From a virus, in IMG/VR virus record IMGVR_UViG_3300020463_002569, positions 1-46,869 of that record: 46,869 bases of DNA. One strand, 5' to 3'. A model generated the notes under the pieces. That model had not been told where the DNA came from. It saw only the letters and a program-made list of their open reading frames with translations, and ran no database searches. Positions 33,118 through 41,074 of the stretch are shown here, in pieces. The position numbers were made by a program, and so were the translations under genes. The stretch's first letter is position 1. Each line of letters begins with the position of its first letter.

Positions 33118-34153
33118 TGCCAAACACTGTGTTGATTTGTTGTGTGCATCTTACAAAGGTGGCACATTTGGGCATGTCTTTGATTCGTTCGGCTCCAATA
33201 TATGTGCAGGCACTTCTAACACCACCTAGTATTTCTGTAACAGTATTTTGCACTGCTCCACGATAGGGAATCTCAACTGTTTTGCCTTCTGCTCCTCTGT
33301 AACCATCTTTGCGTCTACCATGTTTGGCCATTGCTTGATTTGAACTCATACCATAAAATGTCATTTTGCCATCCACTACATCACCGCCTGATTCATCATG
33401 TCCTGCTAACATGCCTCCTAACATCACAAAGTGTGCGCCTGCTCCAAAGGCTTTTGCGACATCTCCTGGATATACACAACCTCCATCTGCAATGATATGA
33501 CCTCCGATGCCATTGGCCGCATCTGCACATTCAATGATGCCTGACAGTTGAGGCACGCCTACGCCAGTCATTGTTCTTGTGGTGCATACAGATCCAGGTC
33601 CAATGCCAACTTTTACTATGTCAGCGCCTCTAATAATAAGTTCTTCAGTCATTTCTGCTGTAACTACGTTACCTGCAATAATTGTTTTGTCTGGATATTG
33701 TTCTCTTAAATGTTCTATAAAGTCTCCAAAGTTTTCGTGATATGCATTTGCAACATCAACAGATATAAATTTAATGTCTGGATACATTTGCAAGACTTGT
33801 TTGGCAGTGTGATAATCAGCCGCTTCTTTATCCCAAATATACGAGGTGCCCAAACAAACACTTATGTGTTTCATGTTTACTCCATCGCCAATTGCTTGTT
33901 TCCAATCTTCAACCATGTGATGTTTGCCTATTACAGTAAACATTTTTTCCTTTTGCAATGCTTTGGCCATACCAAAAGTTCCTACACTGTCCATGTTAGA
34001 TGCCATAATAGGAACGCCTTTCCATTCGTTGCCACTGTTGTGGAAAGTGAATGTGCGGATAAGATCAACATCTCTTCTACTCTCAAGTTTTGATCGTTTT
34101 GGTTTAAACAATACATCTTTGAAATCAAGTTTGATATCTTGTTCTATTCTCAT
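33110..34153 (-). CDS. guaC: GMP reductase
   Basis: 347 residues, the usual length. It follows the E. coli enzyme closely from [21 protein letters not shown] through [26 protein letters not shown] with catalytic Cys190, [30 protein letters not shown] and [12 protein letters not shown]. The [15 protein letters not shown] region distinguishes it from IMP dehydrogenase, and no CBS domains are present. It reduces GMP to IMP and ammonia with NADPH. In a phage this could shift guanine nucleotides towards adenine or balance pools while FolE consumes GTP. It overlaps folE by four bases. Confidence 0.92.
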   Translation of the reverse strand: MRIEQDIKLDFKDVLFKPKRSKLESRRDVDLIRTFTFHNSGNEWKGVPIMASNMDSVGTFGMAKALQKEKMFTVIGKHHMVEDWKQAIGDGVNMKHISVCLGTSYIWDKEAADYHTAKQVLQMYPDIKFISVDVANAYHENFGDFIEHLREQYPDKTIIAGNVVTAEMTEELIIRGADIVKVGIGPGSVCTTRTMTGVGVPQLSGIIECADAANGIGGHIIADGGCVYPGDVAKAFGAGAHFVMLGGMLAGHDESGGDVVDGKMTFYGMSSNQAMAKHGRRKDGYRGAEGKTVEIPYRGAVQNTVTEILGGVRSACTYIGAERIKDMPKCATFVRCTQQINTVFGNA

Positions 34154-34836
34154 TTGTTAGCAAACTCTTGTTGCAATTTAATATTATCCATAAACTCTTT
34201 TTTTGTGCCCATGTCTTTAGCAAACGCTCCACGCAAAACAGTTGTCTGTGTTAAACTGCTGTGTGCGCCGATGCCTCTATTCTCACAACAACCATGTGTT
34301 GCTTGGATGTAAACGCCTACATTTGGACTGTTAGTTGCTTTGCCTATCTCATTAGCAATAACATTATTAAGTTCTTCTTGCAGTGTTCCACGTCTAGCAC
34401 ACCACTGGGCGATACGTGTGTACTTGGAAAGTCCTATAAGTGTTTCAGCGGCAATGATCCCAATGTAAGCAACTCCACTTACTGGTTGATGATGATGTGA
34501 ACACATGCTTTTTATTTCACTTCTAACAACCAACATGCCTTTGTATCCATCATCTACGTGATTAGGAAATGCAGTGGCATTAGGCATTGGATTGTAACGT
34601 CCGCTCATAAGTTCGTTGATATACATTTTTGCTAGACGTCTTCCTGTGTCCATGCTGTTAGGATCGTTGAATCTATCTATAACCAAACTATCTAACACTG
34701 CTTCGAACTTTGGAGTAAGTTCTTCTATTAATAGTTCTTTCTCGCCTTCTCTGATATGCTCACTTATGTTGTCGCCTGCCCAATATCTTGTTTCCGAACT
34801 TTCTAATCTCTGCTTGATCTGTTTAGATATATCCAT
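34150..34836 (-). CDS. folE: GTP cyclohydrolase I
   Basis: 228 residues. Zinc ligands are Cys112 and His115 in [11 protein letters not shown] and Cys183 in [24 protein letters not shown] and LQEELNNVI are the substrate-binding helices. The enzyme opens GTP to 7,8-dihydroneopterin triphosphate, the first step of both folate and 7-deazaguanine synthesis. With QueE, a QueD-like protein and DpdA in this window the deazaguanine route is the likely purpose. A promoter with TATAAT six bases before the ATG drives a leaderless folE-guaC-phosphoribosyltransferase operon. Confidence 0.92.
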   Translation of the reverse strand: MDISKQIKQRLESSETRYWAGDNISEHIREGEKELLIEELTPKFEAVLDSLVIDRFNDPNSMDTGRRLAKMYINELMSGRYNPMPNATAFPNHVDDGYKGMLVVRSEIKSMCSHHHQPVSGVAYIGIIAAETLIGLSKYTRIAQWCARRGTLQEELNNVIANEIGKATNSPNVGVYIQATHGCCENRGIGAHSSLTQTTVLRGAFAKDMGTKKEFMDNIKLQQEFANK

Positions 34837-34842
34837 AAGTGT

Positions 34843-34871
34843 ATTATATTTAGATCGAAAAAAAAATGCAA
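34843..34871 (-). promoter_or_regulatory. Sigma70-type promoter giving a leaderless folE transcript
   Basis: On the - strand TTGCAT (34871-34866), 17-base spacer, TATAAT (34848-34843), six bases, ATG at 34836. Transcription would begin at the start codon. Confidence 0.6.
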
Positions 34872-34884
34872 GTGTTTTTTTGTT

Positions 34885-34891
34885 TTAAATA
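34885..34891 (+). promoter_or_regulatory. T4-late-like promoter box
   Basis: TTAAATA lies four bases before the ATG at 34896, in the divergent gap with folE. It suggests late expression of the only + strand gene in the right half, in contrast with the early-type promoters of its - strand neighbours. Confidence 0.4.
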
Positions 34892-34895
34892 ACAG

Positions 34896-35579
34896 ATGCA
34901 AACATTATGGGTTTTTGGACATAGTGCATGTACCAATTACAACTTACCTAATTCAGAATCTTGGCCATTAATTCTTGCAAAAAAAATTGGCTATTCATTA
35001 ATTAACCAATCATATCCTGCTTCTGATAATCTTGTTATTTTTACTAATATAATTGAATGTAACCATAAAATTAAAACAGGTGATTTAGTGATTGTAGGTT
35101 GGAGTCACCCATCAAGGAAAACATTTGTGTTAAACAAAGACAATCTGCACCAACAAGCCTGTATAAGCAAAAGTATGAAAATTAATACTCCAAAACACAC
35201 ATTTATTAGGAGCGGAGGGACTTATGGAGATGCCAATGCAAACATTGATTTTTGGCAAAAAATGATACCAATAAAAAAAAGCATTGAATACTATGATAAT
35301 TGGTATGAAAAATATTTTGATCTTACTGAACAAAAGATAAACTTTAAAGCGTACCTGAATGCTACTAAAACATTACTGGGTGAAAAAAGATATCTTCCAT
35401 TTTATTTTAGTAAAGAAAGTGTTGCAGATGTTTTGCCTAAAAGTGAAAATGACGACTTATTTTGGTTAGAATATTTACAAAGTAATAGCCATTATAGAAT
35501 AAGCAATCAAGACCACCATTTTAACTTTGAAGGACACCGACAATGGGCCAATGTTATTTTCAATAAATTAAACGCCTAA
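34896..35579 (+). CDS. SGNH/GDSL-like protein, inverted within the early block
   Basis: 227 residues. The N-terminus MQTLWVFGHSACTNY contains GHS in the position of block I of SGNH hydrolases; QSYPASDN and VIVGWSHPSR follow; the end has DHHFNFEGHRQWA, which fits the terminal catalytic Asp/His block. It aligns over its N-terminal half with the inverted gene at 2268-2948. It is flanked on both sides by - strand genes, overlaps the convergent glycosyltransferase gene by 12 bases and has its own late-like box, the profile of a moron. Possible de-acylation of a glycan; unproven. Confidence 0.55.
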   Translation: MQTLWVFGHSACTNYNLPNSESWPLILAKKIGYSLINQSYPASDNLVIFTNIIECNHKIKTGDLVIVGWSHPSRKTFVLNKDNLHQQACISKSMKINTPKHTFIRSGGTYGDANANIDFWQKMIPIKKSIEYYDNWYEKYFDLTEQKINFKAYLNATKTLLGEKRYLPFYFSKESVADVLPKSENDDLFWLEYLQSNSHYRISNQDHHFNFEGHRQWANVIFNKLNA

Positions 35580-36623
35580 ACTTTCATCTATTGTGTCGTA
35601 CAAATTTTTGCCATGGAAAAAATCATTTTGTAATTTTTTCATTTGCCTTTTAATCTCAGTGATGTATTTAGAATAATTTTCCATAAGGTCAACAATTTTG
35701 TCCATAACTTTTTGTTTGTTTTGTTGATAGTTTTGCATGTCTTCAGTCCATACACTTGGATATTTGAAAGTATCTAAAAACATTTCTTGATAAGACAGCC
35801 TGTCAGGAACCATTACCATTGTGTCTAATATTAATGCTTCATAACCAGATATTCCTAGTGTTTCTTGTAAGTTTGCAGAAAATACTAATTTAGATTCCGC
35901 TAACAAATTGTGATATTCATATTTTTTCAATTGTTTTTCCTGACACACAATAAAGTTGTACTGTGGCAACGCTTCTTTCAAATCATAAAATATTTCTGGT
36001 TGTTTTTCAGGAGCAATTCGATGTGGAAAGAGTATGGTGTTAGTTTTCTTTGCGCCTTTGAACGCTTCAAGTTCAGCATCAAAATACTCCATTGGCCATC
36101 CTGTACGCACAACTTTTTCTGGTTGGACGTTGTTAAATGTTTTGTCCCACAGTTTTATGTGGAAGTCTGTAGCATAAAAATTATGATCATAGCATTCAAA
36201 CATGCTGTGTTCTGCATGTCTTACCCATGGCTTGTCACCAATTAGTCTGCCAAGAAAGTCTGCCGGATCATATGAACCAGCATGCCACATGCCGCCAATG
36301 TTAATATTAACACCCAACAACTCAGCCATATACCTAAGCTGAATAACAGTTGGATTCCAAGCGTCAGTGTACAGAAAATAATCGCCATTATTAATTTTGC
36401 CTTCGCAAAACAAGGTTGCAATTTGTTCCAATTGATTAGATTTGTAAACATTTGTTCCTCCGAAATTTAAAAATGCTCCTGGTGTTGTTGCTTGTGGAGT
36501 ATCACCTCCAGATATGGTTGTTACTTTAGATTGAGTGTGTTTTTCAATCTGCCATGGCAAATATTTTTTCCATTCAGATGTGTATCTTGTTTCAACTGCT
36601 TCGATATCAACAATATAAATCAT
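35568..36623 (-). CDS. GT-B-type glycosyltransferase
   Basis: 351 residues. The C-terminal half shows the GT-B nucleotide-sugar domain: TILFPHRIAPEKQPEIF (about residues 196-212), YNFIVCQEKQLK, and ETLGISGYEALILDTMVMVPD (about residues 257-277), equivalent to the E-x7-E region that binds the donor in GT4/GT1 enzymes. The N-terminal half is Rossmann-like and would bind the acceptor. It is the last gene of the clamp-dpdA-queD-like operon, so glycosylation of modified DNA is worth considering beside the more usual glycan role. Confidence 0.75.
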   Translation of the reverse strand: MIYIVDIEAVETRYTSEWKKYLPWQIEKHTQSKVTTISGGDTPQATTPGAFLNFGGTNVYKSNQLEQIATLFCEGKINNGDYFLYTDAWNPTVIQLRYMAELLGVNINIGGMWHAGSYDPADFLGRLIGDKPWVRHAEHSMFECYDHNFYATDFHIKLWDKTFNNVQPEKVVRTGWPMEYFDAELEAFKGAKKTNTILFPHRIAPEKQPEIFYDLKEALPQYNFIVCQEKQLKKYEYHNLLAESKLVFSANLQETLGISGYEALILDTMVMVPDRLSYQEMFLDTFKYPSVWTEDMQNYQQNKQKVMDKIVDLMENYSKYITEIKRQMKKLQNDFFHGKNLYDTIDESLGV

Positions 36624-36922
36624 CCGTGTATGCTTTCCTCTCTTGTTTTAGTTGTGTATTTGGTTGCCATGTAAGTTACTAATTTTGGATCCTTGAACGA
36701 AAAACAGACTTCATCACAACCAGCATCTTCAAAATAAAAATCTTGTCCATAGGTGTATCCTTGGCGACCAAGATCATTTGACACAATGCAACCAACATCG
36801 AAGTCAGTGTAGTTACCATTTAGTGCACCACCTTCTGTGTCATAGTACCCGCCACGTGTTGTGGTCTTATCAGACGCAACCACTACAGTGTGTTCATATC
36901 TATAAGGGCCTGGATTACTCAT
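36620..36922 (-). CDS. Small hypothetical protein in the deazaguanine operon
   Basis: 100 residues, rich in Gly, Tyr, Asp and Thr. Starts MSNPGPYRYEHTVVVASDKTT; the middle (GYTYGQDFYFEDAGCDEVCFSF, about residues 55-76) carries two Cys. No recognised domain. It is coupled to the QueD-like gene upstream (shared base) and the glycosyltransferase downstream (four-base overlap), so it may have a role in the same modification pathway. Confidence 0.5.
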   Translation of the reverse strand: MSNPGPYRYEHTVVVASDKTTTRGGYYDTEGGALNGNYTDFDVGCIVSNDLGRQGYTYGQDFYFEDAGCDEVCFSFKDPKLVTYMATKYTTKTREESIHG

Positions 36923-37281
36923 TAGTTTGTTTGTTTTTCATAAGTTATTAGACATCCATTTTCACCATCTTCTGACACTTCTATTGTAAGTTGTCGACCA
37001 GGATATCTTGCCTGTATGGTTTTTGCCAGTTCATCTGCCATCATTTCACAGGATTTGTAATCAAGTTCAAGTGTGCCATTGTATAGACCTTCTAACCATC
37101 TTTTGAACAAAATAAATTCAATATCTCTGTTATCGTGGAATACTTCTATCCACACTTTGAAATGAAACATGTGTCTGTGAGGATAACCTAAAAAGTCGAC
37201 TGCTTTTAGTTCAGGATCAGTTAGAGCTGCCGGATATTTGTGAATACCTTCTCGTCTAAATGTTACCCAAATTTGTTTCAT
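36922..37281 (-). CDS. queD: QueD-like 6-carboxytetrahydropterin synthase homologue, divergent
   Basis: 119 residues, the usual length for QueD. His14 (EGIHKYP), His35 and His37 (PHRHMF) match the three zinc ligands, and SCEMMADELAKTIQ followed by IEVSEDGENGC matches the C-terminal helix and strand ending in the substrate Glu. The catalytic Cys that normally precedes the second His and the Asp-His pair in the middle are not evident. It may therefore be a QueD with altered active site, or a related enzyme such as the proposed CDG decarboxylase DpdL. QueD turns dihydroneopterin triphosphate into 6-carboxytetrahydropterin, the QueE substrate. Confidence 0.65.
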   Translation of the reverse strand: MKQIWVTFRREGIHKYPAALTDPELKAVDFLGYPHRHMFHFKVWIEVFHDNRDIEFILFKRWLEGLYNGTLELDYKSCEMMADELAKTIQARYPGRQLTIEVSEDGENGCLITYEKQTN

Positions 37282-37790
37282 ATTGTGCTATCATCTCCAT
37301 ATTCTTGCCAATCTGTAAAATGCGTTTCATCTATCATGTCTCTTACTGACCAACACCACACACCTGGATTAGTTGCTTTGAAATCAGCGTCATCTATCTT
37401 TATAACAACATTGCCTTTCATTTTCAGGACATCATCCATACGCAATCCATATACTATAGTAAATTTCTTATATGTCAATAGTTTCATGATGTCTTGAAAT
37501 CTTGGAGTTGGAGATGTATCAAATGTTACCCAGTAGTCGTGATCTAAAAAATATTTTAATTGGTTAGCAAGTGATAACACTTCCTCTCCTATTAAAGTTT
37601 TAAAAGAATGGTTTGCCCCAAAATAAATGTGTTTACAATTGTTTTGTTCAGCGTGTCTTAAAATAGTTGCTGTTCTTTTCATGCCGACTACAAATAGTGT
37701 TTTTTTGCCTTTTGTTTTGGTTTTCTCAACTTCTTTTCCTACAAAGAAATCAATATCTTCCTTCACTCCATCTGTATAATTACGTTTCAT
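37278..37790 (-). CDS. Hypothetical protein between dpdA and queD-like gene
   Basis: 170 residues. A Rossmann-like N-terminal half is suggested by KKTLFVVGMKRTATILRHAE then CKHIYFGANHSFKTL; the C-terminal half has WVTFDTSPTPRFQDI and VVIKIDDADFKATNPGVWCW. There is no PP-loop (SGGxDS), so it is not QueC. No domain recognised. Gene order and four-base overlap with the queD-like gene make it a candidate for a step in making or attaching the modified base. Confidence 0.5.
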   Translation of the reverse strand: MKRNYTDGVKEDIDFFVGKEVEKTKTKGKKTLFVVGMKRTATILRHAEQNNCKHIYFGANHSFKTLIGEEVLSLANQLKYFLDHDYWVTFDTSPTPRFQDIMKLLTYKKFTIVYGLRMDDVLKMKGNVVIKIDDADFKATNPGVWCWSVRDMIDETHFTDWQEYGDDSTI

Positions 37791-37986
37791 CTTTATCTAG
37801 TTCCTGCAAAATTTCCTTATATCGCAACTTTAGTTTTTTGGCATCAAGCAATTCTTCTTTGTGTGCCCATTCACGAATACGTTCTCTCTGTGACTCCATT
37901 TGTTTTACTTTCTTTTTGAGTGCTTTAAGTTGTTGTTTTATTTCTTCTTTTGTTAACGCAGTTGAATCATTGTAGTTTAACATCAT
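37780..37986 (-). CDS. Small coiled-coil protein
   Basis: 68 residues, nearly all charged helix (KEEIKQQLKALKKKVKQM, then ELLDAKKLKLRYKEILQEL), with heptad-like spacing of Leu and Ile. Predicted dimeric coiled coil without a catalytic motif. It overlaps dpdA by four bases and the next gene by eleven. A small regulatory or scaffold subunit is possible; no family recognised. Confidence 0.5.
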   Translation of the reverse strand: MMLNYNDSTALTKEEIKQQLKALKKKVKQMESQRERIREWAHKEELLDAKKLKLRYKEILQELDKDET

Positions 37987-39443
37987 ACCTCCTCAAACAG
38001 GTTATTAAATTGTGTTGAAGCATTTACTGTTTTTTTGCCTATAGCTCCTCTAGTCCCTATTATACTCATCCAATACTTTGAGTACTCTTCTATTATAGCA
38101 TCTGCTATAGTTCTGTCATCTGTTGCAAATATGGCTTCTACAATATCACGGAACATTACTCTATCGAAACTCTCATTTACCAACATATTTGGTATGCTAC
38201 CTTTATCATACTGTCTGTTTGCTTCTTGAACTGCATTTATGTGCATCCACACGTTATGACACATTAAAATGGCATAAGAAAATGAATCCCAAGAAGTTTT
38301 TCCTTCTTTGCCGATTTTATTTAGATCACCAGGCCCATAAATGCAAATATCCTTTGCTAATAAGTCTTTGGTTATAGGGGATTCTTGAAAGGAATGATAT
38401 TTTGCTTCATCAATAAAAACTTTTGAAAAACTTTCAGTGTTGGTCGAGTGTGCTTTATTATCAATTGAAGGCACCATCCTATAGACCCATTTTTGCCTAT
38501 CGGGTGTTTCTACATTGCAATACACTTGTCCATTGGCAGTGGCCAAAAAAGGTGATGCACAATCAAATGTTACTGTAAAATTAGGATTGTGATGTTTTCT
38601 TACTGCTCGCTGAATATCTGTCAGTAAAGTTGCCCACTCCAACTTAGACGTGCCCAAGAAGTGCATGTAGTCATGTATGCCTTTTTCCAATAAACCATCG
38701 AATCTAAGTGCAACTAGCCTTTTTAATACAAGATGTATGTCACACATATTTTGTCCTCCCATGGACCAACCATTGAAATGAGTTTCTGGATATTGTTTAG
38801 GATCACAATATTTTTTCATTCGATGATACCAATCATCTGCTTCTGTGTGATTCTCGCCTTGTAATACATTAAGAAACTTGCATGAGCCGGAACGATGTTT
38901 CATAAAATATTCATTGTTTATGTTGGTGGCTTGGCAGGCTTCATCATATGTTGTGATGCCTGTGGCTTGTTGCCCTTTTGGTGAACGTGCTACCCAAGCT
39001 GGAATATCCAATATCATACCATAGTCCATGTAAGCATCCATCCACGCTAACACCTGTTCACGTTTCTTTTGTGCTTTAGGACATGTAGGATTTTTCCAAT
39101 CACCCTCCCAAACACCTTTGCCGATTTGAAATCCACCAGAGTCACCCAGCAACCATGTGTTGTCACGATCTCTGTTTCGGATCATATCTTCTTTGGGCAC
39201 GTCTTTATTGATGTCAAGATCAGCATGTCCGGCAGAGTACAAACTCCAATTGTATTGGAACATGCTTTTGTCTTTGTTGAGCCAATTCATTGATTCAACG
39301 TTGTTAGGAAAATGTTTTGGAATACGATTGTTATCTACATATTCTTCATGTCTTTGTTTGCCAATAAAAGTTGCAAAAAATCCACTGATTGCAGGGAGAA
39401 ACACTGCAAAGTCAGATTGCTGTTCAGTGAGATTAGTGTGCAT
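37983..39443 (-). CDS. dpdA: DpdA-type DNA guanine transglycosylase (TGT-like)
   Basis: 486 residues. The tRNA-guanine transglycosylase barrel motifs are visible: DSGGFQ (Asp101 to Gln106), the general-base and base-binding loop, and TVTFDCASPFLATANGQ (Asp294), which parallels FDCVLPTRxARNG with the nucleophilic Asp. The zinc-binding CxCxxC of tRNA enzymes is absent, typical of DpdA. These proteins exchange guanine in DNA for a 7-deazaguanine, protecting phage DNA from restriction. It lies directly after the sliding clamp gene, so it is made with the replication machinery. Subfamily cannot be assigned by eye. Confidence 0.85.
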   Translation of the reverse strand: MHTNLTEQQSDFAVFLPAISGFFATFIGKQRHEEYVDNNRIPKHFPNNVESMNWLNKDKSMFQYNWSLYSAGHADLDINKDVPKEDMIRNRDRDNTWLLGDSGGFQIGKGVWEGDWKNPTCPKAQKKREQVLAWMDAYMDYGMILDIPAWVARSPKGQQATGITTYDEACQATNINNEYFMKHRSGSCKFLNVLQGENHTEADDWYHRMKKYCDPKQYPETHFNGWSMGGQNMCDIHLVLKRLVALRFDGLLEKGIHDYMHFLGTSKLEWATLLTDIQRAVRKHHNPNFTVTFDCASPFLATANGQVYCNVETPDRQKWVYRMVPSIDNKAHSTNTESFSKVFIDEAKYHSFQESPITKDLLAKDICIYGPGDLNKIGKEGKTSWDSFSYAILMCHNVWMHINAVQEANRQYDKGSIPNMLVNESFDRVMFRDIVEAIFATDDRTIADAIIEEYSKYWMSIIGTRGAIGKKTVNASTQFNNLFEEV

Positions 39444-39446
39444 GTA

Positions 39447-40184
39447 TTACTTGCTTTGTGCAGGCAAGATGTACTGATATTTGGCTAGTCCAGAATCAAG
39501 TGTGATCTGCGCCGCACCATCATCTGAAAAGGACACTTCACAATCATTTGATTCAATTAACTTTAATATCTGTGTGAATTGGGCAACTGGCCATGACCAG
39601 GACTTTTCTAATTTGCCAGTTATTCCTTGTGCAAAGACAAATTCACCTGCGTGCGATGATGCGTCGCCAAATGTAAATTTAAGTTTGTCTCCATCTGTTG
39701 ACACTGTAAAAACATTTTCTTCTGAGTTTGCTTGTGCTTGGAAGTTCAATCTTTGGACATCTGGCATAGTAGGCTTGAGTGTAACATGCCAATTGACTCC
39801 TCTGAACTTCACTGACTTTAATTTTTCGTTGACTATCTCAGCATTCATAAATCGATAGTCATTTTTAAAATCTTTGTTGTCATTTTCAAAATGTAAACCA
39901 ACTGGCACATTTTCGCCATTGCGTTCTTGTGTATTGATTGTTATCTCTGCATTGTCTTTGTACACAGGCAATTTTAGTAAAATATCAAGTTTGGATAAAT
40001 TGGGCATGCCGAATGTACCTGCAAATTCGCTGACCGATTTGGCAAATTCTGCTTTGACAACAACTGATCTATCCTCAGCCATTGCATCTAGTTCTGTTGT
40101 TTTATCATCGCCAACAATTTTTACCAGGTCAATAAATCCTAGTGAATGTGTGTGCTGTACGATATCATGTAGTGTATCTTTCAT
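39447..40184 (-). CDS. 45: Sliding clamp, T4 gp45 type
   Basis: 245 residues; T4 gp45 has 228. The pattern of beta strands, SWSWPVAQFTQILKLIESND and a C-terminal KYQYILPA match the T4-type clamp. It forms the trimeric ring that tethers DNA polymerase and, in T4, also activates late transcription. It opens the operon that continues to dpdA, the queD-like gene and a glycosyltransferase. A strong promoter (TTGACT, 17, TATAAT) and AGGAG precede the ATG. Clamp loader genes are not in the window. Confidence 0.85.
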   Translation of the reverse strand: MKDTLHDIVQHTHSLGFIDLVKIVGDDKTTELDAMAEDRSVVVKAEFAKSVSEFAGTFGMPNLSKLDILLKLPVYKDNAEITINTQERNGENVPVGLHFENDNKDFKNDYRFMNAEIVNEKLKSVKFRGVNWHVTLKPTMPDVQRLNFQAQANSEENVFTVSTDGDKLKFTFGDASSHAGEFVFAQGITGKLEKSWSWPVAQFTQILKLIESNDCEVSFSDDGAAQITLDSGLAKYQYILPAQSK

Positions 40185-40204
40185 GTGTGCTTCTCCTAAG
40201 TGTT

Positions 40205-40233
40205 ATTATAAGTGTAATTAGATCAAAAGTCAA
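40205..40233 (-). promoter_or_regulatory. Sigma70-type promoter before the sliding clamp
   Basis: On the - strand TTGACT (40233-40228), 17-base spacer, TATAAT (40210-40205). The leader of about 14 bases holds AGGAG. It occupies the 62-base gap after the methyltransferase-like gene. Confidence 0.7.
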
Positions 40234-40246
40234 TTTATTTTGTATT

Positions 40247-41074
40247 TTAGATCTGTTCAATCCGTGTCAAATGGTCTTTTATACTGGTTTTAACTCCAGA
40301 TTTAGTAAGAACAACAAATGAGTAAAAATTATCAATGTTATAAAAATTTGTAGCAAGGCCCACATCATCTGCTAAATTTTCAATGATGTTTTGATTTACA
40401 TATGTTATTTTGTGTTCCACAACCGATCTCCATTCCTCCTCACCATCTCCATCACTAAAGTGTATCAAAGCTTGTCCACCAGGTCGTAACACGTCGCTTA
40501 TCGATTTGATAACATTTTTAATTTGTTCAATGCTGAGATATGGAACAAAGTCAAGTGATATAAGAGTTCCTATTTGATTATGTGGCACATATCTATCTCT
40601 TATGTGTCCAGTGAATTCAAGTGGCTTTGCTCTAAACATGTTAGGATTAGATTCTGCAGTCTTTGACAATGATTTGAGTACATAATTCTTTATTTTTTTA
40701 TCATCAAATATGTTAGTGCATACGTACACTAAATGTGATCTAACAGCATGTTCAACATATTTCAAGTCATTTGCACACAAATAACACCATGGATATCTCC
40801 AATCAGTTTGTTTCACGCACCAATTTTTAACAAAATTTTTTACTGAGTCAGGATGCTTATGTTTAAGTTTTCTTACATATGCACTGGTAAATCCAAACAG
40901 TTGTGATTTGCCTTGGTCTTTGGTTAAAGCTGTAATTTTTGATTCTGTAGACTTAATCAAGCCTCTGGCTACATTTATAGAATCCTGTATTTCATTTTTT
41001 AGCCCTATAAAATCTTCTTCACAAGCATTGGACAAAATTTCTATTGCTTGTTTTATTTGACGTCTTGATACCAT
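40247..41074 (-). CDS. SAM-dependent methyltransferase-like protein next to DNA polymerase
   Basis: 275 residues. The C-terminal half ends in ISDVLRPGGQALIHFSDGDG (about residues 191-210), a typical post-motif of class I methyltransferases, preceded by TLISLDFVPYLS with the acidic residue of motif IV. The glycine-rich motif I is poorly kept. The N-terminal 100 residues are helical and carry WCVKQTDWRYPWCYLCAND with three Cys. It shares a base with the polymerase stop. It may methylate the host, DNA or a metabolite, or be an inactive relative. Confidence 0.55.
   Translation of the reverse strand: MVSRRQIKQAIEILSNACEEDFIGLKNEIQDSINVARGLIKSTESKITALTKDQGKSQLFGFTSAYVRKLKHKHPDSVKNFVKNWCVKQTDWRYPWCYLCANDLKYVEHAVRSHLVYVCTNIFDDKKIKNYVLKSLSKTAESNPNMFRAKPLEFTGHIRDRYVPHNQIGTLISLDFVPYLSIEQIKNVIKSISDVLRPGGQALIHFSDGDGEEEWRSVVEHKITYVNQNIIENLADDVGLATNFYNIDNFYSFVVLTKSGVKTSIKDHLTRIEQI

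Noticed and set aside
33110-34153. IMP dehydrogenase
   Set aside because: The barrel is shared, but CBS domains are missing and the N-terminus and C-terminal region match GMP reductase.
37278-37790. Possible QueC between dpdA and the queD-like gene
   Set aside because: The Rossmann-like start looked promising, but there is no SGGxDS PP-loop motif and no zinc-binding Cys set, so QueC is not supported.
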